Origin: Streptomyces africanus
Lineage (GTDB): Bacteria > Actinomycetota > Actinomycetes > Streptomycetales > Streptomycetaceae
Direction of reading: 5' to 3'
NCBI RefSeq assembly: GCF_002150735.1
Contig: NZ_MUKA01000241.1
Span: forward strand, 251-42,980
Length of the DNA: 42,730 nucleotides
The notes beneath the pieces were generated by a model. It saw only the letters and a program-made list of their open reading frames with translations, was not told the DNA's origin and did no database searches. This document shows positions 1-8,837 of the stretch, piece by piece (within the stretch, counting starts at the first letter, position 1; each line of letters opens with the position of its first letter). The translations under genes and the position numbers were made by a program.

Positions 1-911
1 CGCCGCGCAACTCGCCGAGGAGCTGGAGGTCTCGGTCCGTACCGTCTACCGGGACGTCGAGGCCCTCGGTGCCGCCGGGGTCCCGCTGTACGGCGACGCG
101 GGCCACGCCGGCGGGTACCGTCTGCTCGACGGCTACCGCACCCGCCTGACGGGTCTCACCGCCGACGAGGCAGAGGCCCTCTTCCTCGCGGGCGCCCCCG
201 GCCCCGCCGCGCAGCTCGGTCTCGGCTCCGTGCTCGCCGCCGCCCAGCTCAAGGTGCGCGCCGCCCTGCCGGCGGAGCTGCGCGCACACGCCGACCGGAT
301 CAGCGGCCGCTTCCACCTGGACGCCCCCGGCTGGTACGCGGACGCCGACAAGGCCCCTCACCTCCCGGCCGTCGCGGACGCCGTCTGGAGCAGCCGCGTG
401 CTGCACGTCCTGTACCGCCGCTGGCGCGAGCCCACCGACGTGGAGCGCCGCCTGGAGCCCTACGGGCTGGTGCTGAAGGCGGGCCGCTGGTACGTCGTCG
501 CCGGGCCCGGCCCACGGACCTACCGGGTCGACCAGATCCTCGAACTCACCGCCCACGACGAGGAGTTCACCCGGCCCGGGGGCTTCGACCTGGCCGTGTA
601 CTGGGCGGCGTACCAGCGCGGCTTCCACGACCGGCTGCACCGCGGGGAGGCGGTGGTGCGACTGGCCCCGGGGACGATGCTCACGGGCCCGGCGGGGGAG
701 GCCGTACGGCGCGACGGACGTACGGACGACGAACGGCTGGACCCGCGCCACGGTCCCCATCGAGTCCGTCGACCACGCCCACGCCGAGTTCCTGCGCCTG
801 GGCACGGGCATCGAGGTGCTGGCCCCGGACGAACTGCGGTCGAGGATCGCCCGGACCGTGGCCGAACTGGCCGAGCGGTACGGCAACTCCCGTGCGTCCG
901 GCGGCGACTGA
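1..911 (+). pseudogene. WYL-domain transcriptional regulator, frameshifted, 5' end outside window
   Basis: The reading frame beginning at base 2 encodes a DeoR/YafY-type helix-turn-helix (AAQLAEELEVSVRTVYRDVE), then a GGYRLLDG turn and a WYL-like middle domain (RRLEPYGLVLKAGRWYVVAG). Such proteins are DNA-binding regulators that sense a ligand or nucleic acid through the WYL domain. The expected C-terminus (NGWTRATVPIESVDHAHAEF, ending GNSRASGGD and TGA at 909-911) is in the next frame, so the two halves do not join. The break is at about 720-735, where one extra base in ACGGACGACGAACGGC would explain it. The original frame has no stop and runs on into the downstream lyase, an artefact of GC-rich sequence. 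Whether this is a real inactivating mutation or a sequencing error cannot be told here. The start codon is upstream of the window. Confidence 0.75.
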
Positions 912-949
912 GAGGCGGAACCCGCCCGTCCCTCCAGGAGGTCCGTCCC

Positions 950-2824
950 GTGAAGCACCCCCACAGGCACCGCAGACGCCGCCTGCTTCTGCCCGTCGCC
1001 GCCGTCACGGCCGCGCTCACCGGCGCCGGCCTGACCACGTTCGCCACCGGCGACACCGCCGCGGCCGCCACCGCCCGCCAGGTCGAGAAGCTGGACCGGG
1101 GCGTGGTCAGCGTCCACACCGGCAGCGGCAACCTGGTCAGCTGGCGCTGGCTGGGCACCGACCCGAACGACGTGTCGTTCAACGTGTACCGGGCCGGCAC
1201 GAAGGTCAACGCGACCCCGATCACCGGCTCCACGAACTACTTCCACTCCGGCGCCCCCGCACAAGCCGACTACACCGTCCGCGCGATCGTGAACGGCGTG
1301 GAGCAGGCCGACTCGGTGCACGCGATCCAGTTCCGCACCGGCTACAAGGACGTCCCCGTCTCCCCACCGGCCGGCGGCACCGCCCCGGGCAACTCGGCAT
1401 ACACCTACGAGGCCAACGACGCCTCCCTGGGTGACCTCGACGGCGACGGCGCCCTGGACATCGTCCTGAAGTGGCAGCCGACCAACGCCAAGGACAACTC
1501 CCAGTCCGGCTACACGGGCAACACGATCGTCGACGGCATCAAGCTGGACGGCACCCGGCTGTGGCGTATCGACCTGGGCCGCAACATCCGCTCCGGGGCG
1601 CACTACACGCAGTTCCAGGTGTACGACTACGACGGCGACGGCAAGGCCGAGGTCGCCATGAAGACCGCCGACGGCACCAAGGACGGCACCGGCGCGGTCA
1701 TCGGCAGCTCCTCGGCCGACCACCGCAACTCCAGCGGCTACGTGCTCTCCGGCCCCGAGTTCCTGACCATGTTCAACGGCCAGACGGGCAAGGCGATGCA
1801 GAGCATCGACTACGTCCCGGCCCGCGGCACCGTCTCCTCCTGGGGCGACAACTACGGCAACCGCGTCGACCGCTTCCTCGCGGGCACGGCCTACCTGGAC
1901 GGCTCCCGCCCGTCGCTGATCATGGCGCGCGGCTACTACACCCGCACGGTCATCGCCGCCTGGGACTGGCGAGGCGGCCAGTTCACCCGCCGCTGGACCT
2001 TCGACACCAACTCCTCCACCAACAGCGGCAAGGGCTACGACGGCCAGGGCAACCACAGCCTGTCCGTCGCGGACGTCGACGCCGACGGCAAGGACGAGAT
2101 CGTCTACGGCGCCATGACCGTCGACGACAACGGCAACGGGCTGTGGACGACCAAGCTGGGTCACGGCGACGCGGCCCACCTCGGGGACCTCAACCCCTCC
2201 CGCGCGGGCCTGGAGTACTTCAAGGTCTCCGAGGACTCCAGCAAGCCCGGCTCCTGGATGGCCGACGCCCGCACCGGCCAGGTGCTGTGGCAGACGGCCT
2301 CCGGTTCGGACAACGGCCGGGGCGTCGCCGCCGACATCTATGCCGGCAGCCCGGGCGCCGAGGCCTGGTCGGCATCCGACACCACCCTGCGCTCGGCCAC
2401 CGGCGCCTCCCTCGGCCGGGAGCCGTCCAGCATAAACTTCCTGTCCTGGTGGGACGGCGACCCCGTCCGTGAACTCCTCGACGGCACCCGCATCGACAAG
2501 TACGGCACCTCGGGCGACACCCGCCTGCTGACCGGATCCGGCGTCTCCTCCAACAACGGCACCAAGTCCACGCCCGTCCTGTCCGGCGACATCCTGGGCG
2601 ACTGGCGCGAGGAGGTCGTCTGGCGCACCAGCGACAACACCGCGCTGCGCATCTACTCGACCCCGCACGAGACCAGCACGAAGATCACGACCCTGCTCCA
2701 CGACACGCAGTACCGCACGGCCCTGGCCTGGCAGAACACGGCCTACAACCAGCCCCCGCACCCCAGCTTCTTCATCGGCAACGCCATGCCGACGGCTCCC
2801 CGTCCGACCGTCTACACCCCTTGA
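950..2824 (+). CDS. Secreted rhamnogalacturonan endolyase (polysaccharide lyase family 11)
   Basis: This 624-residue protein should cleave the rhamnogalacturonan I backbone of pectin by beta-elimination outside the cell. The GTG start at 950 is preceded by a strong AGGAGG-type ribosome site at about 936-942. The N-terminus is a classic signal peptide: a Lys/Arg/His-rich stretch, then LLLPVAAVTAALTGAGL, with likely cleavage after an Ala-rich run near residue 40. The mature part matches PL11 in order: an N-terminal beta domain (QVEKLDRGVVSVHTGSGNLV), then an eight-bladed propeller with Asp-rich calcium-type loops at about residues 161 (DLDGDGALD), 225 (DYDGDGKAE) and 375 (DVDADGKDE). The end reads PPHPSFFIGNAMP, also typical. 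It lies 38 bp after the broken WYL gene and ends at a bidirectional terminator. No CebR box was seen upstream, so its control is unclear. Confidence 0.93.
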   Translation: MKHPHRHRRRRLLLPVAAVTAALTGAGLTTFATGDTAAAATARQVEKLDRGVVSVHTGSGNLVSWRWLGTDPNDVSFNVYRAGTKVNATPITGSTNYFHSGAPAQADYTVRAIVNGVEQADSVHAIQFRTGYKDVPVSPPAGGTAPGNSAYTYEANDASLGDLDGDGALDIVLKWQPTNAKDNSQSGYTGNTIVDGIKLDGTRLWRIDLGRNIRSGAHYTQFQVYDYDGDGKAEVAMKTADGTKDGTGAVIGSSSADHRNSSGYVLSGPEFLTMFNGQTGKAMQSIDYVPARGTVSSWGDNYGNRVDRFLAGTAYLDGSRPSLIMARGYYTRTVIAAWDWRGGQFTRRWTFDTNSSTNSGKGYDGQGNHSLSVADVDADGKDEIVYGAMTVDDNGNGLWTTKLGHGDAAHLGDLNPSRAGLEYFKVSEDSSKPGSWMADARTGQVLWQTASGSDNGRGVAADIYAGSPGAEAWSASDTTLRSATGASLGREPSSINFLSWWDGDPVRELLDGTRIDKYGTSGDTRLLTGSGVSSNNGTKSTPVLSGDILGDWREEVVWRTSDNTALRIYSTPHETSTKITTLLHDTQYRTALAWQNTAYNQPPHPSFFIGNAMPTAPRPTVYTP

Positions 2825-2830
2825 GAAGGC

Positions 2831-2864
2831 CGAGGGCGTATGCCGTCTCCGGCATACGCCCTCG
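2831..2864. terminator. Bidirectional stem-loop terminator
   Basis: A perfect 15-bp inverted repeat (CGAGGGCGTATGCCG at 2831-2845, its complement at 2850-2864) encloses a 4-nt loop TCTC. It sits 6 bp after the lyase stop and 11 bp from the stop of the convergent xyloglucanase gene. No T-run follows on either strand, as is common in Streptomyces, so it probably serves both transcripts. Confidence 0.8.
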
Positions 2865-2875
2865 AAAAGGCGCGG

Positions 2876-5524
2876 TCAGGCCACCGTGCAGCTCTGGTCA
2901 CCCAGCTTGAACGCCGTCGGTTTCGTGTTCGTCCCCGACGAGCCGGCCGTGAAGCCGAAGCTCACGGACGAGCCCGCCGCCACGCCGGCGTTCCAGCCGA
3001 CGTTCTTCGCCGTCACCGCCGTACCCGACTGCGTGACCTCGGCGTTCCACGCCTGGGTGAGCTTCTGGCCGTCGGCGAAGGACCAGCCGAGCGACCAGCC
3101 GTTCCAGGCGCCGGCACCGGTGTTGGTGAGCTGCACGTCCGCCTGGAAGCCGCCCGACCACTGGCTCGTGACCTTGTACGTCACCTTGCAGGCACCGGCA
3201 GGCCCGGGGTCGGGCCCGGGACCCGTCGTGCCGCCGTCGGAGCTGTCGCCGTAGATGACGCCACGGCCGTTGGTCGACATGTACACCCGGCCGTACACCC
3301 TCGGGTCACCGGTGATGGCCGCGCCCGTCCAGCCCCACTGGTGGGCGTCGTCGTTGATGCGGGTCCAGGTCGCGCCCTTGTCCGTGGAGCGGAAGATACC
3401 GCGCACGCCGCCGATCTTCGCGCTGGTGTAGAGCGTCTGGTACGAGGCGCCGGGGGCCGCCTTGCCGAAGCCGATGGTGTCGGCCTGCTCGACGTTCGAC
3501 AGCTTCGTGAAGCTCGTGCCGCCGTCCGTCGAGTGCCACAGGCCGTACGCCCCGTCGCTCGCGCCGCCCGCCAGCCAGACGTCGCCCTTCCCGCCGGGCA
3601 GGGCCTTGAAGCGGACGCTGTCACCACCGGGCAGCCCCGTCGCCGGTGACTCCTTGAACGTGGCCCCGCCGTCCGTACTGACGTAGAACTTCCCGGACTT
3701 GAAGCCGTAGAAGGTCTTCGGGTCGACGCGGTCCGACTCGACGATCGCCCCGGAGGGGATCCCGCCGGACGCCTGCCACGACGTGCCGAAGCCCGTCGTG
3801 TGGTGCACGCCGGCGCCCTCAGGGCTCCACACGAACCGGCTGCCGTCGGCCGCCGCCGCTACCGTGCCGCCGCCGCTCACGCCCGAGGGGTCGGTCCCCG
3901 CGAACCAGTTGGCGCCGTTGTCCGTCGAGAACGAGATGTGCGGACCCGAGTCGAGGTTGCCGACCCGGACGACCGTGTCCGGGTTCGACTCGGCGAAGTC
4001 CAGGCTCGTGGTCGTCGTGAAGTTCGGCTGGGTGAACATCATCGACGGCACCTTGGCCAGGTCCGTGTGCCGGAAGCCGCCGACATCACCGAGCGCGCTG
4101 AACAGCGGGGCCCCGGACGGGGGAGAGGCGAGGTCGTTGACCGCCGTCTCCTCCAGCCCCCGCACCATCGGTTTGACGGCGAACTTGCCGCCGCTGTCCC
4201 AGTTCGTGAGGTTCTCGGTGCCGTAGATCGTCGCGCCCGTTCCGTACATCATGCGGTTGGAGTTGAACGGGTCGATCTCCAGGGACTCCGTCATCCACCC
4301 GAGCTTCGGGGTCTGCTCCGGCGGCTGCGGGTTCGCGCCCCAGGTCAGCCACGGCGAGGACGACACGTCCATCGTGTAGCGGTTCTCGCGGTTCGGGTAC
4401 GACGTGTAGTCCCACGCCTTGGTCCAGGTGGCGCCGCTGTCCGTGGAGCGGAAGATCTGGGTGTCCGGCCACCAGGCGCTGTACGCGGTCGCCATCACCG
4501 TGCCGGGCTTCTGCCGGTCCACCGTCAGACCGCTGAAGCCGTAGAACGTGTCGGCCTCCGCCACCGGGCTGATGTCCTTCCAGGTCCCGGTCCCGGTCGC
4601 GTACCGCCACACCTGTCCCTTGCCGCCGTCGTACGGGCCGCCCTTGTCGCTGTAGGCGAGGTACAGATAGCCGTTCTTCGCGTCCAGGACGCCCTTGTGG
4701 GCGAGCTGGCCCGTGGGCTGCCCGGCCAGCCGCTGCCAGGTCGCGCCGGCGTCCGTCGAGCGGTACACCGCGTTGTCCTTGTCGGCGACCCCCACGTAGA
4801 TCGTCTTGGTGGCGCTGCCCGAGGTGCCCGTGGACTCGTCGAAGGTGACCCAGACGATGCCCTGGTTGTCGGAGGCGTAGCCGCTCGTGTCGCTCGGGTC
4901 CTGCGCGTAGTTGCCGACGTTGGGGAAGTTCGCCACCTGTGACCAGGTCACACCCGAGTCCGTCGACCGCCACAGCCCCTTGCCGCTGGGCGCGCCCAGA
5001 TACAGCACGCTGTTCCGGTTCGGGTCGACGGCCAGCCGCTCGCCCATGCCCCGCCCCGGCATGTTGCCGCCCAGCTTGAACGGCAGATTCGCCTTCTGCC
5101 AGCTCGCCCCCCGGTTGGAGGAGCGCATGACGGCGCCGTTCTTCGGATCCCAGCTGTTGGTGTACGTACCGACCGCCGCGTAGACCTTGTCGGGGTCGAC
5201 GGAGTCGGAGGCGATGCTGACGACCCCCGTGTGCCCCCAGTCGTCCCAGCCGACCGAGTCCAGCAGCGGTGTCCAGGTCTTCGACGCCTCCTGCCACCGA
5301 TAGGCACCGCCGATGTCGGTCCGGGCGTAGGCGAGGTTCTTCTCGCTCCGGTTGAAGACGATCCCGGGGACGAAGCCGCCCCCGTCGATCCGGGCGTTCT
5401 TCCAGGTATAGGTGTCGGCGGTGATTTTCGGCGACGGCGGATCGGCGGCCAGGGCGGTAGGAGCGCCCGACAACAACCCGGCCGCGAGCGCGAGCACGGC
5501 CGTGAGAATACGGGTTCTTCGCAC
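2876..5524 (-). CDS. Secreted xyloglucanase, GH74 with C-terminal CBM2
   Basis: This 882-residue enzyme should hydrolyse the beta-1,4-glucan backbone of xyloglucan. The GTG start at 5524 follows GGAAGG on the minus strand. It opens the signal peptide VRRTRILTAVLALAAGLLSG...ALA, with the mature protein starting near residue 28. The catalytic region is a tandem seven-bladed propeller with many BNR-like STDSGATW repeats. The family pair of catalytic aspartates is present: D70 in YARTDIGGAYR and D480 in SALGDVGGF. A Gly/Pro linker (TTGPGPDPGPAGA) leads to a CBM2 cellulose-binding domain at about residues 778-882, bounded by Cys in ACKVTYKV and QSCTVA. Upstream in-frame codons to 5680 fall in the intergenic repeat and are not part of the gene. 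It lies 204 bp downstream of GH48 on the same strand. No CebR box precedes it, so read-through from GH48 or a separate regulator is possible. Confidence 0.95.
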   Translation of the reverse strand: MRRTRILTAVLALAAGLLSGAPTALAADPPSPKITADTYTWKNARIDGGGFVPGIVFNRSEKNLAYARTDIGGAYRWQEASKTWTPLLDSVGWDDWGHTGVVSIASDSVDPDKVYAAVGTYTNSWDPKNGAVMRSSNRGASWQKANLPFKLGGNMPGRGMGERLAVDPNRNSVLYLGAPSGKGLWRSTDSGVTWSQVANFPNVGNYAQDPSDTSGYASDNQGIVWVTFDESTGTSGSATKTIYVGVADKDNAVYRSTDAGATWQRLAGQPTGQLAHKGVLDAKNGYLYLAYSDKGGPYDGGKGQVWRYATGTGTWKDISPVAEADTFYGFSGLTVDRQKPGTVMATAYSAWWPDTQIFRSTDSGATWTKAWDYTSYPNRENRYTMDVSSSPWLTWGANPQPPEQTPKLGWMTESLEIDPFNSNRMMYGTGATIYGTENLTNWDSGGKFAVKPMVRGLEETAVNDLASPPSGAPLFSALGDVGGFRHTDLAKVPSMMFTQPNFTTTTSLDFAESNPDTVVRVGNLDSGPHISFSTDNGANWFAGTDPSGVSGGGTVAAAADGSRFVWSPEGAGVHHTTGFGTSWQASGGIPSGAIVESDRVDPKTFYGFKSGKFYVSTDGGATFKESPATGLPGGDSVRFKALPGGKGDVWLAGGASDGAYGLWHSTDGGTSFTKLSNVEQADTIGFGKAAPGASYQTLYTSAKIGGVRGIFRSTDKGATWTRINDDAHQWGWTGAAITGDPRVYGRVYMSTNGRGVIYGDSSDGGTTGPGPDPGPAGACKVTYKVTSQWSGGFQADVQLTNTGAGAWNGWSLGWSFADGQKLTQAWNAEVTQSGTAVTAKNVGWNAGVAAGSSVSFGFTAGSSGTNTKPTAFKLGDQSCTVA

Positions 5525-5648
5525 GGTGGGGTTCCTTCCGTGAGGGGGAACGTGCGAGAGCCGGGCGGCCCCAGTGCGGGTGGAGCCGCCCGGCCGTGGC
5601 CCCGCGTCAGGTGCAGGGCCACGTACGCAGAGCTTCGGACGCTGTTTT

Positions 5649-5690
5649 GGGGGCGCGGGGAACTGCGCGACCAGCCACACACGGCCCGCA
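5649..5690. repeat. Streptomyces-type intergenic repeat element
   Basis: The stretch GGGGGCGCGGGGAACTGCGC followed by GACCAGCCACACACGGCCCG lies between the GH48 and GH74 genes. I recognise it from memory as a short element scattered through intergenic regions of many Streptomyces genomes, usually next to gene ends. No second copy was seen in this window, so its repetitive nature cannot be shown from this sequence alone. Its role is unknown; transcription termination or processing between the two genes is a guess. Confidence 0.55.
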
Positions 5691-5728
5691 GACGAAAACC
5701 GCCCAACCCGCGGAGCGCCCGGCGGGGA

Positions 5729-8647
5729 CTATTCGAGAAGCTCCGCGTACGAGCCCATGGCCAAGGCGATATCCGCCTGAGCCCAGAACCGGTGATACGT
5801 GAACGACGGCACCGCACCGCCCGCGAGATAACTTTCGATCTTCGACCAGGCCGGGTCGTCCTCGTAGAAGGACCGGATCGAGTCGAACGTCGACGACGAG
5901 TTGATCGCGTCACCGTTCGGCATCGTGCCCGTCCAGCCACTCGGAATGGACACCGAGTCGTCGAACCGGTTGTAGTCCGCGCGGTTCTCCGGAACGGCGA
6001 TCCCGAGATCGTCCTGGTTGTTCGCCCACATACCGTCCAGCAGCTTCTTCGCCGCCGCCGCGGCCTCCGTGTCACCGGAGCGGTCGGCGTAGTACGTCAG
6101 GGTCTTGGCGTACGAGGCCGCCACACCGACGTCGTTGGTGTAGTCGGCGACCGTGACGTGCAGCCCGCTGTTGGAGCCGGGGCTGGACGCGTTCCAGGTG
6201 TCGGGCTGGCCCGACCACTGGAGCGTCGACGGGATACGGAACGTGCCGTCCGGGTTGAACGTGGTCTTGGACAGCGCCCAGTCGACCCACTTGTCGAGGA
6301 CCGTCTTGGCCTGCGCGTTCCCCGTCTGCTGGTACAGCTCGGCGACCCGCTCCATGGACCACGCCTGGAAGCCGAACCACTGGTTGGACGGCGGGTCGTG
6401 GTACACCGGCTTCTCGTCGTAGTACATGCCGTAGAACGTCGACTTGCCCGAAGGCGGGGTCGCGTACCGGCCCGCCCAGCTGTTGGTCGCGCCGCCGGCG
6501 ATGGCGCCCTCGTCCGACTGCAGCCAGCGGTAGAACTCCAGCTGCCGGTCCATGGACTTGGCCCAGTCCGCCGCGCCCGTCGCCGACTTGGGCTTCAGCG
6601 GGGCGTAGTTGCTCAGCGCGTAAGCGGCGAGCGGGTTCTGGTAGCCGCCGTGGGCGTGGCTGGAGCCGATGCGCCAGGCCCAGCCGGCGGAGGTGTCGGT
6701 GGCACCGCCCCAGGCGTAGTACCAGGACATCAGGTACATCGAGGCGTCCTTGCCGGTGCCGGCCGCACAGGTCGACGGACCGACGCAGTTGCCGATCTTC
6801 TTGAAGTACTTGTCGAACATGGAGTAGCGCAGGTAGTCGCCCATCTTGGCGGCCTTGCCGACGGTCGCGGACACGGCACTGCCCTTGCCCTGCTCCTTCG
6901 CCCAGACGTCCGCCCAGTACGCGGCCTGTACGGCCCGTGCGTCGGCGTCCGGCGCGTTGGTGAACTTCCACTGCTTGGCGTAGGAGGCGTCACCGGTGAA
7001 CAGGTCCAGATAGCCGTTCTTGCCGCCGTACTTGAAGGCGTCACAGGTCGGCTGCGGCACCGTCTCCCACACCGACTCCTGCGCGCCGCGCTGGAAGGTG
7101 TTGATGTACGACGGGCCGGTGTCCGACGGTCCCGTCTCGCACTTGCCGGGCGAGTTGCCGTAGCCGTAGACGTTGTCGACGTCCTGCAGCCAGTGCATGC
7201 CGTAGACGTCGTCCGTGCCGTACGCGCTCTTCAGCTCGGCCGCGATTGGGTCCCTGCCGACCGAGACGCCGGTGTCGAGCTTGGCCGGGTACTCACCCGG
7301 GGTGTCCAGCTCGGGCGCGTAGGTCGCCGGCTTCGAGGCGTTGTAGAAGGAGTTGGTCGGCTGGTCGGCGTGGGTGGGGATCATGTACTTCTCCATGAGC
7401 TCCCACGCCCCGTTGAACTTGGACCAGTCGCCCGTCACCTTGCCGTACATGGCCTGGAGCCACAGGAGGTAGCTGTACGCCTCCGAGGTGGTCTCGTGAC
7501 CGTGGTCCGGCGCCTCGACGATCAGCGTCTCGACCGAGTGGTAGGGAATGCCCTCGGGGGAGAAGTAGCCGTTCGCCGGGTTGGTGATCTTCCCGTAGAG
7601 CTCCAGGAAGCGGGCGTCGTACGCCTTGGTGGCCGCCAGCTGGGTGACGGTGACCGAGGCCTTGGCGTGGCCCGCGGCCGTCGACTCGAACACGGCGGAA
7701 CCCGTACCGGAGTTGGCTGCCGTGACGGTCACCTTCTGCGCGGTGTTCCAGTTCTGCGGGGTGAAGGTGAGCGAGGCACCGCCCGTGACCGACAGGCCCG
7801 AGTTGCCGCTCGCGCGGGCCGACGTCACCGTCACATTGGACGCCGGCTGCTTGGACAGCTTCACCTCGTACGTGCCCGACTTGCCGGACTGCACGCCCAG
7901 TTGGAGCGGCGAGGCGACGACGGTGGGGCCGGAGGCGACCGTGATGCCGACCGGGGTGGAATCGGCGGAGGCGCCCATGCTGTCGTAGGCCTTCGCCACC
8001 AGGGAATGACTGCCCGCGGTCAAATCCGAGACGGACAGCGCGTAGGGCGCGCTGGTGTCCGTGCCCAGCAGCTTGGTGTCGTCGTAGAACTCCACCTTGC
8101 TGATCGTGGCGTTGTCCGCGGCGGCCGCGGTGGCGGCCAGCGGGACCGCCTGGCCCTGGGTGTAGACGGCGCCGGAGGCCGGGCTGGTCAGCACGGCGAT
8201 CGGCGGCTGGTGCGCACCGGTACAGGGGGTGCCGTTCACCGTGAACGACGTGGGCGCGGTGTTGCTGCCGCTGTAGGTGAACTGGGCGCCCGTGGAGACG
8301 GCGGCGCCCGCGGCGACCCGCGCGTTGTGGGCGGCGTTCTTGACGGTGATGTTCTGGCCGGACTGCGACCAGGTGCCGTTCCAGCCGCTGCCCAGCTTCT
8401 GGTTGCCGGAGTAGGCGTAGGTCAGCGTCCAGCCGTCGATGGCGTCCGTGCCGCGGTTGGTGAGGGTCAGGTCCGCGGTGAAGCCGGAGCCCCAGTCGTT
8501 CGTCTTGTAATCGACACTGCACTGAAGTGCGGCCGCCTGCGCGGTGGCCGACCCTGAGGAGAGCATCGTCAGCGGAAGCGCGAGAGCTGCGAGTGCGGCG
8601 GTCCACAGACGCCGCACGGCTCTCCGCCTCCGGGGTGGGGGATGCAT
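5729..8647 (-). CDS. Secreted reducing-end exo-cellobiohydrolase, CBM2-Ig-beta domain-GH48
   Basis: This 972-residue enzyme should release cellobiose processively from reducing ends of cellulose with inversion. The ATG at 8647 follows AAGGAGGAACC, an excellent ribosome site. A signal peptide (Arg-rich start, then LWTAALAALALPLTML) ends near residue 38. Domains follow in order: CBM2 at about 41-143; an Ig-like domain at 148-238 (TSPASGAVYTQGQAVPLAAT, VEFYDDTKLLGTD); a beta-sandwich at 242-337 resembling Calx-beta/FN3 modules; and GH48 from about 345 to the end. The GH48 region contains HSVETLIVEAPDHGHETTSEA, where the Glu of ETTSEA is the likely general acid. CBM2 precedes the catalytic domain, with two spacer modules rather than a simple linker. 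The gene is divergent from GH6, and its own promoter carries a perfect CebR palindrome. It is followed by GH74 on the same strand. Confidence 0.96.
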   Translation of the reverse strand: MHPPPRRRRAVRRLWTAALAALALPLTMLSSGSATAQAAALQCSVDYKTNDWGSGFTADLTLTNRGTDAIDGWTLTYAYSGNQKLGSGWNGTWSQSGQNITVKNAAHNARVAAGAAVSTGAQFTYSGSNTAPTSFTVNGTPCTGAHQPPIAVLTSPASGAVYTQGQAVPLAATAAAADNATISKVEFYDDTKLLGTDTSAPYALSVSDLTAGSHSLVAKAYDSMGASADSTPVGITVASGPTVVASPLQLGVQSGKSGTYEVKLSKQPASNVTVTSARASGNSGLSVTGGASLTFTPQNWNTAQKVTVTAANSGTGSAVFESTAAGHAKASVTVTQLAATKAYDARFLELYGKITNPANGYFSPEGIPYHSVETLIVEAPDHGHETTSEAYSYLLWLQAMYGKVTGDWSKFNGAWELMEKYMIPTHADQPTNSFYNASKPATYAPELDTPGEYPAKLDTGVSVGRDPIAAELKSAYGTDDVYGMHWLQDVDNVYGYGNSPGKCETGPSDTGPSYINTFQRGAQESVWETVPQPTCDAFKYGGKNGYLDLFTGDASYAKQWKFTNAPDADARAVQAAYWADVWAKEQGKGSAVSATVGKAAKMGDYLRYSMFDKYFKKIGNCVGPSTCAAGTGKDASMYLMSWYYAWGGATDTSAGWAWRIGSSHAHGGYQNPLAAYALSNYAPLKPKSATGAADWAKSMDRQLEFYRWLQSDEGAIAGGATNSWAGRYATPPSGKSTFYGMYYDEKPVYHDPPSNQWFGFQAWSMERVAELYQQTGNAQAKTVLDKWVDWALSKTTFNPDGTFRIPSTLQWSGQPDTWNASSPGSNSGLHVTVADYTNDVGVAASYAKTLTYYADRSGDTEAAAAAKKLLDGMWANNQDDLGIAVPENRADYNRFDDSVSIPSGWTGTMPNGDAINSSSTFDSIRSFYEDDPAWSKIESYLAGGAVPSFTYHRFWAQADIALAMGSYAELLE

Positions 8648-8694
8648 GGTGCTGGTTCCTCCTTGCGGCTCGGAGAAGTCAAGGCTTGAACCAG

Positions 8695-8708
8695 TGGGAG
8701 CGCTCCCA
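8695..8708. promoter_or_regulatory. CebR operator, perfect palindrome
   Basis: TGGGAGCGCTCCCA is the 14-bp consensus bound by CebR, the LacI-family repressor of cellulose utilisation in Streptomyces, which is released by cellobiose or cellotriose. It lies just downstream of, and touches, the GH48 -10 element, 48 bp before the GH48 start, so bound repressor should block GH48 transcription. Consensus and effectors are established knowledge; occupancy here is inferred. Confidence 0.92.
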
Positions 8709-8736
8709 TAGTGAGGACGGGTGTGGTACCGGTCAA
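8708..8736 (-). promoter_or_regulatory. Putative promoter of the GH48 gene
   Basis: On the minus strand TTGACC (8736-8731) and CACTAT (8713-8708) form -35 and -10 elements of the housekeeping type separated by exactly 17 bp. The -10 abuts the CebR palindrome. The resulting leader would be about 55 nt and includes the AAGGAGG ribosome site. Confidence 0.6.
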
Positions 8737-8748
8737 GGTCTTTGAAGA

Positions 8749-8764
8749 GTCGAAAAGATTCGAC
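8749..8764. promoter_or_regulatory. Inverted repeat upstream of the GH48 promoter, possible second regulator site
   Basis: GTCGAA-AAGA-TTCGAC is a perfect 6-bp inverted repeat with a 4-nt centre. It lies 13 bp upstream of the GH48 -35 element and between the two CebR sites, in unusually A-rich sequence for this genome. It could be an operator for another regulator or chance. No family is assigned. Confidence 0.3.
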
Positions 8765-8837
8765 ACCTCGTGTTGAGCGAAAGTCAGCGACTCCCCTGTT
8801 CTTTGCTGACACTTGGCGCTACCTTCCTTGACACCAG

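Noticed and set aside
230..2824. Single 864-residue plus-strand protein joining a regulator and a lyase
   Set aside because: The junction region reads out of frame for the regulator, and the lyase has its own GTG, AGGAGG and signal peptide at 950. The continuity is due to a frameshift and absence of stops.
5231..8557. Long plus-strand open frame of about 1,100 codons opposite GH74 and GH48
   Set aside because: It is antisense to two well-supported genes, is dominated by Arg/Val/Gly/Leu, has no domain, and starts without a ribosome site. GC-rich third positions make such shadows common.
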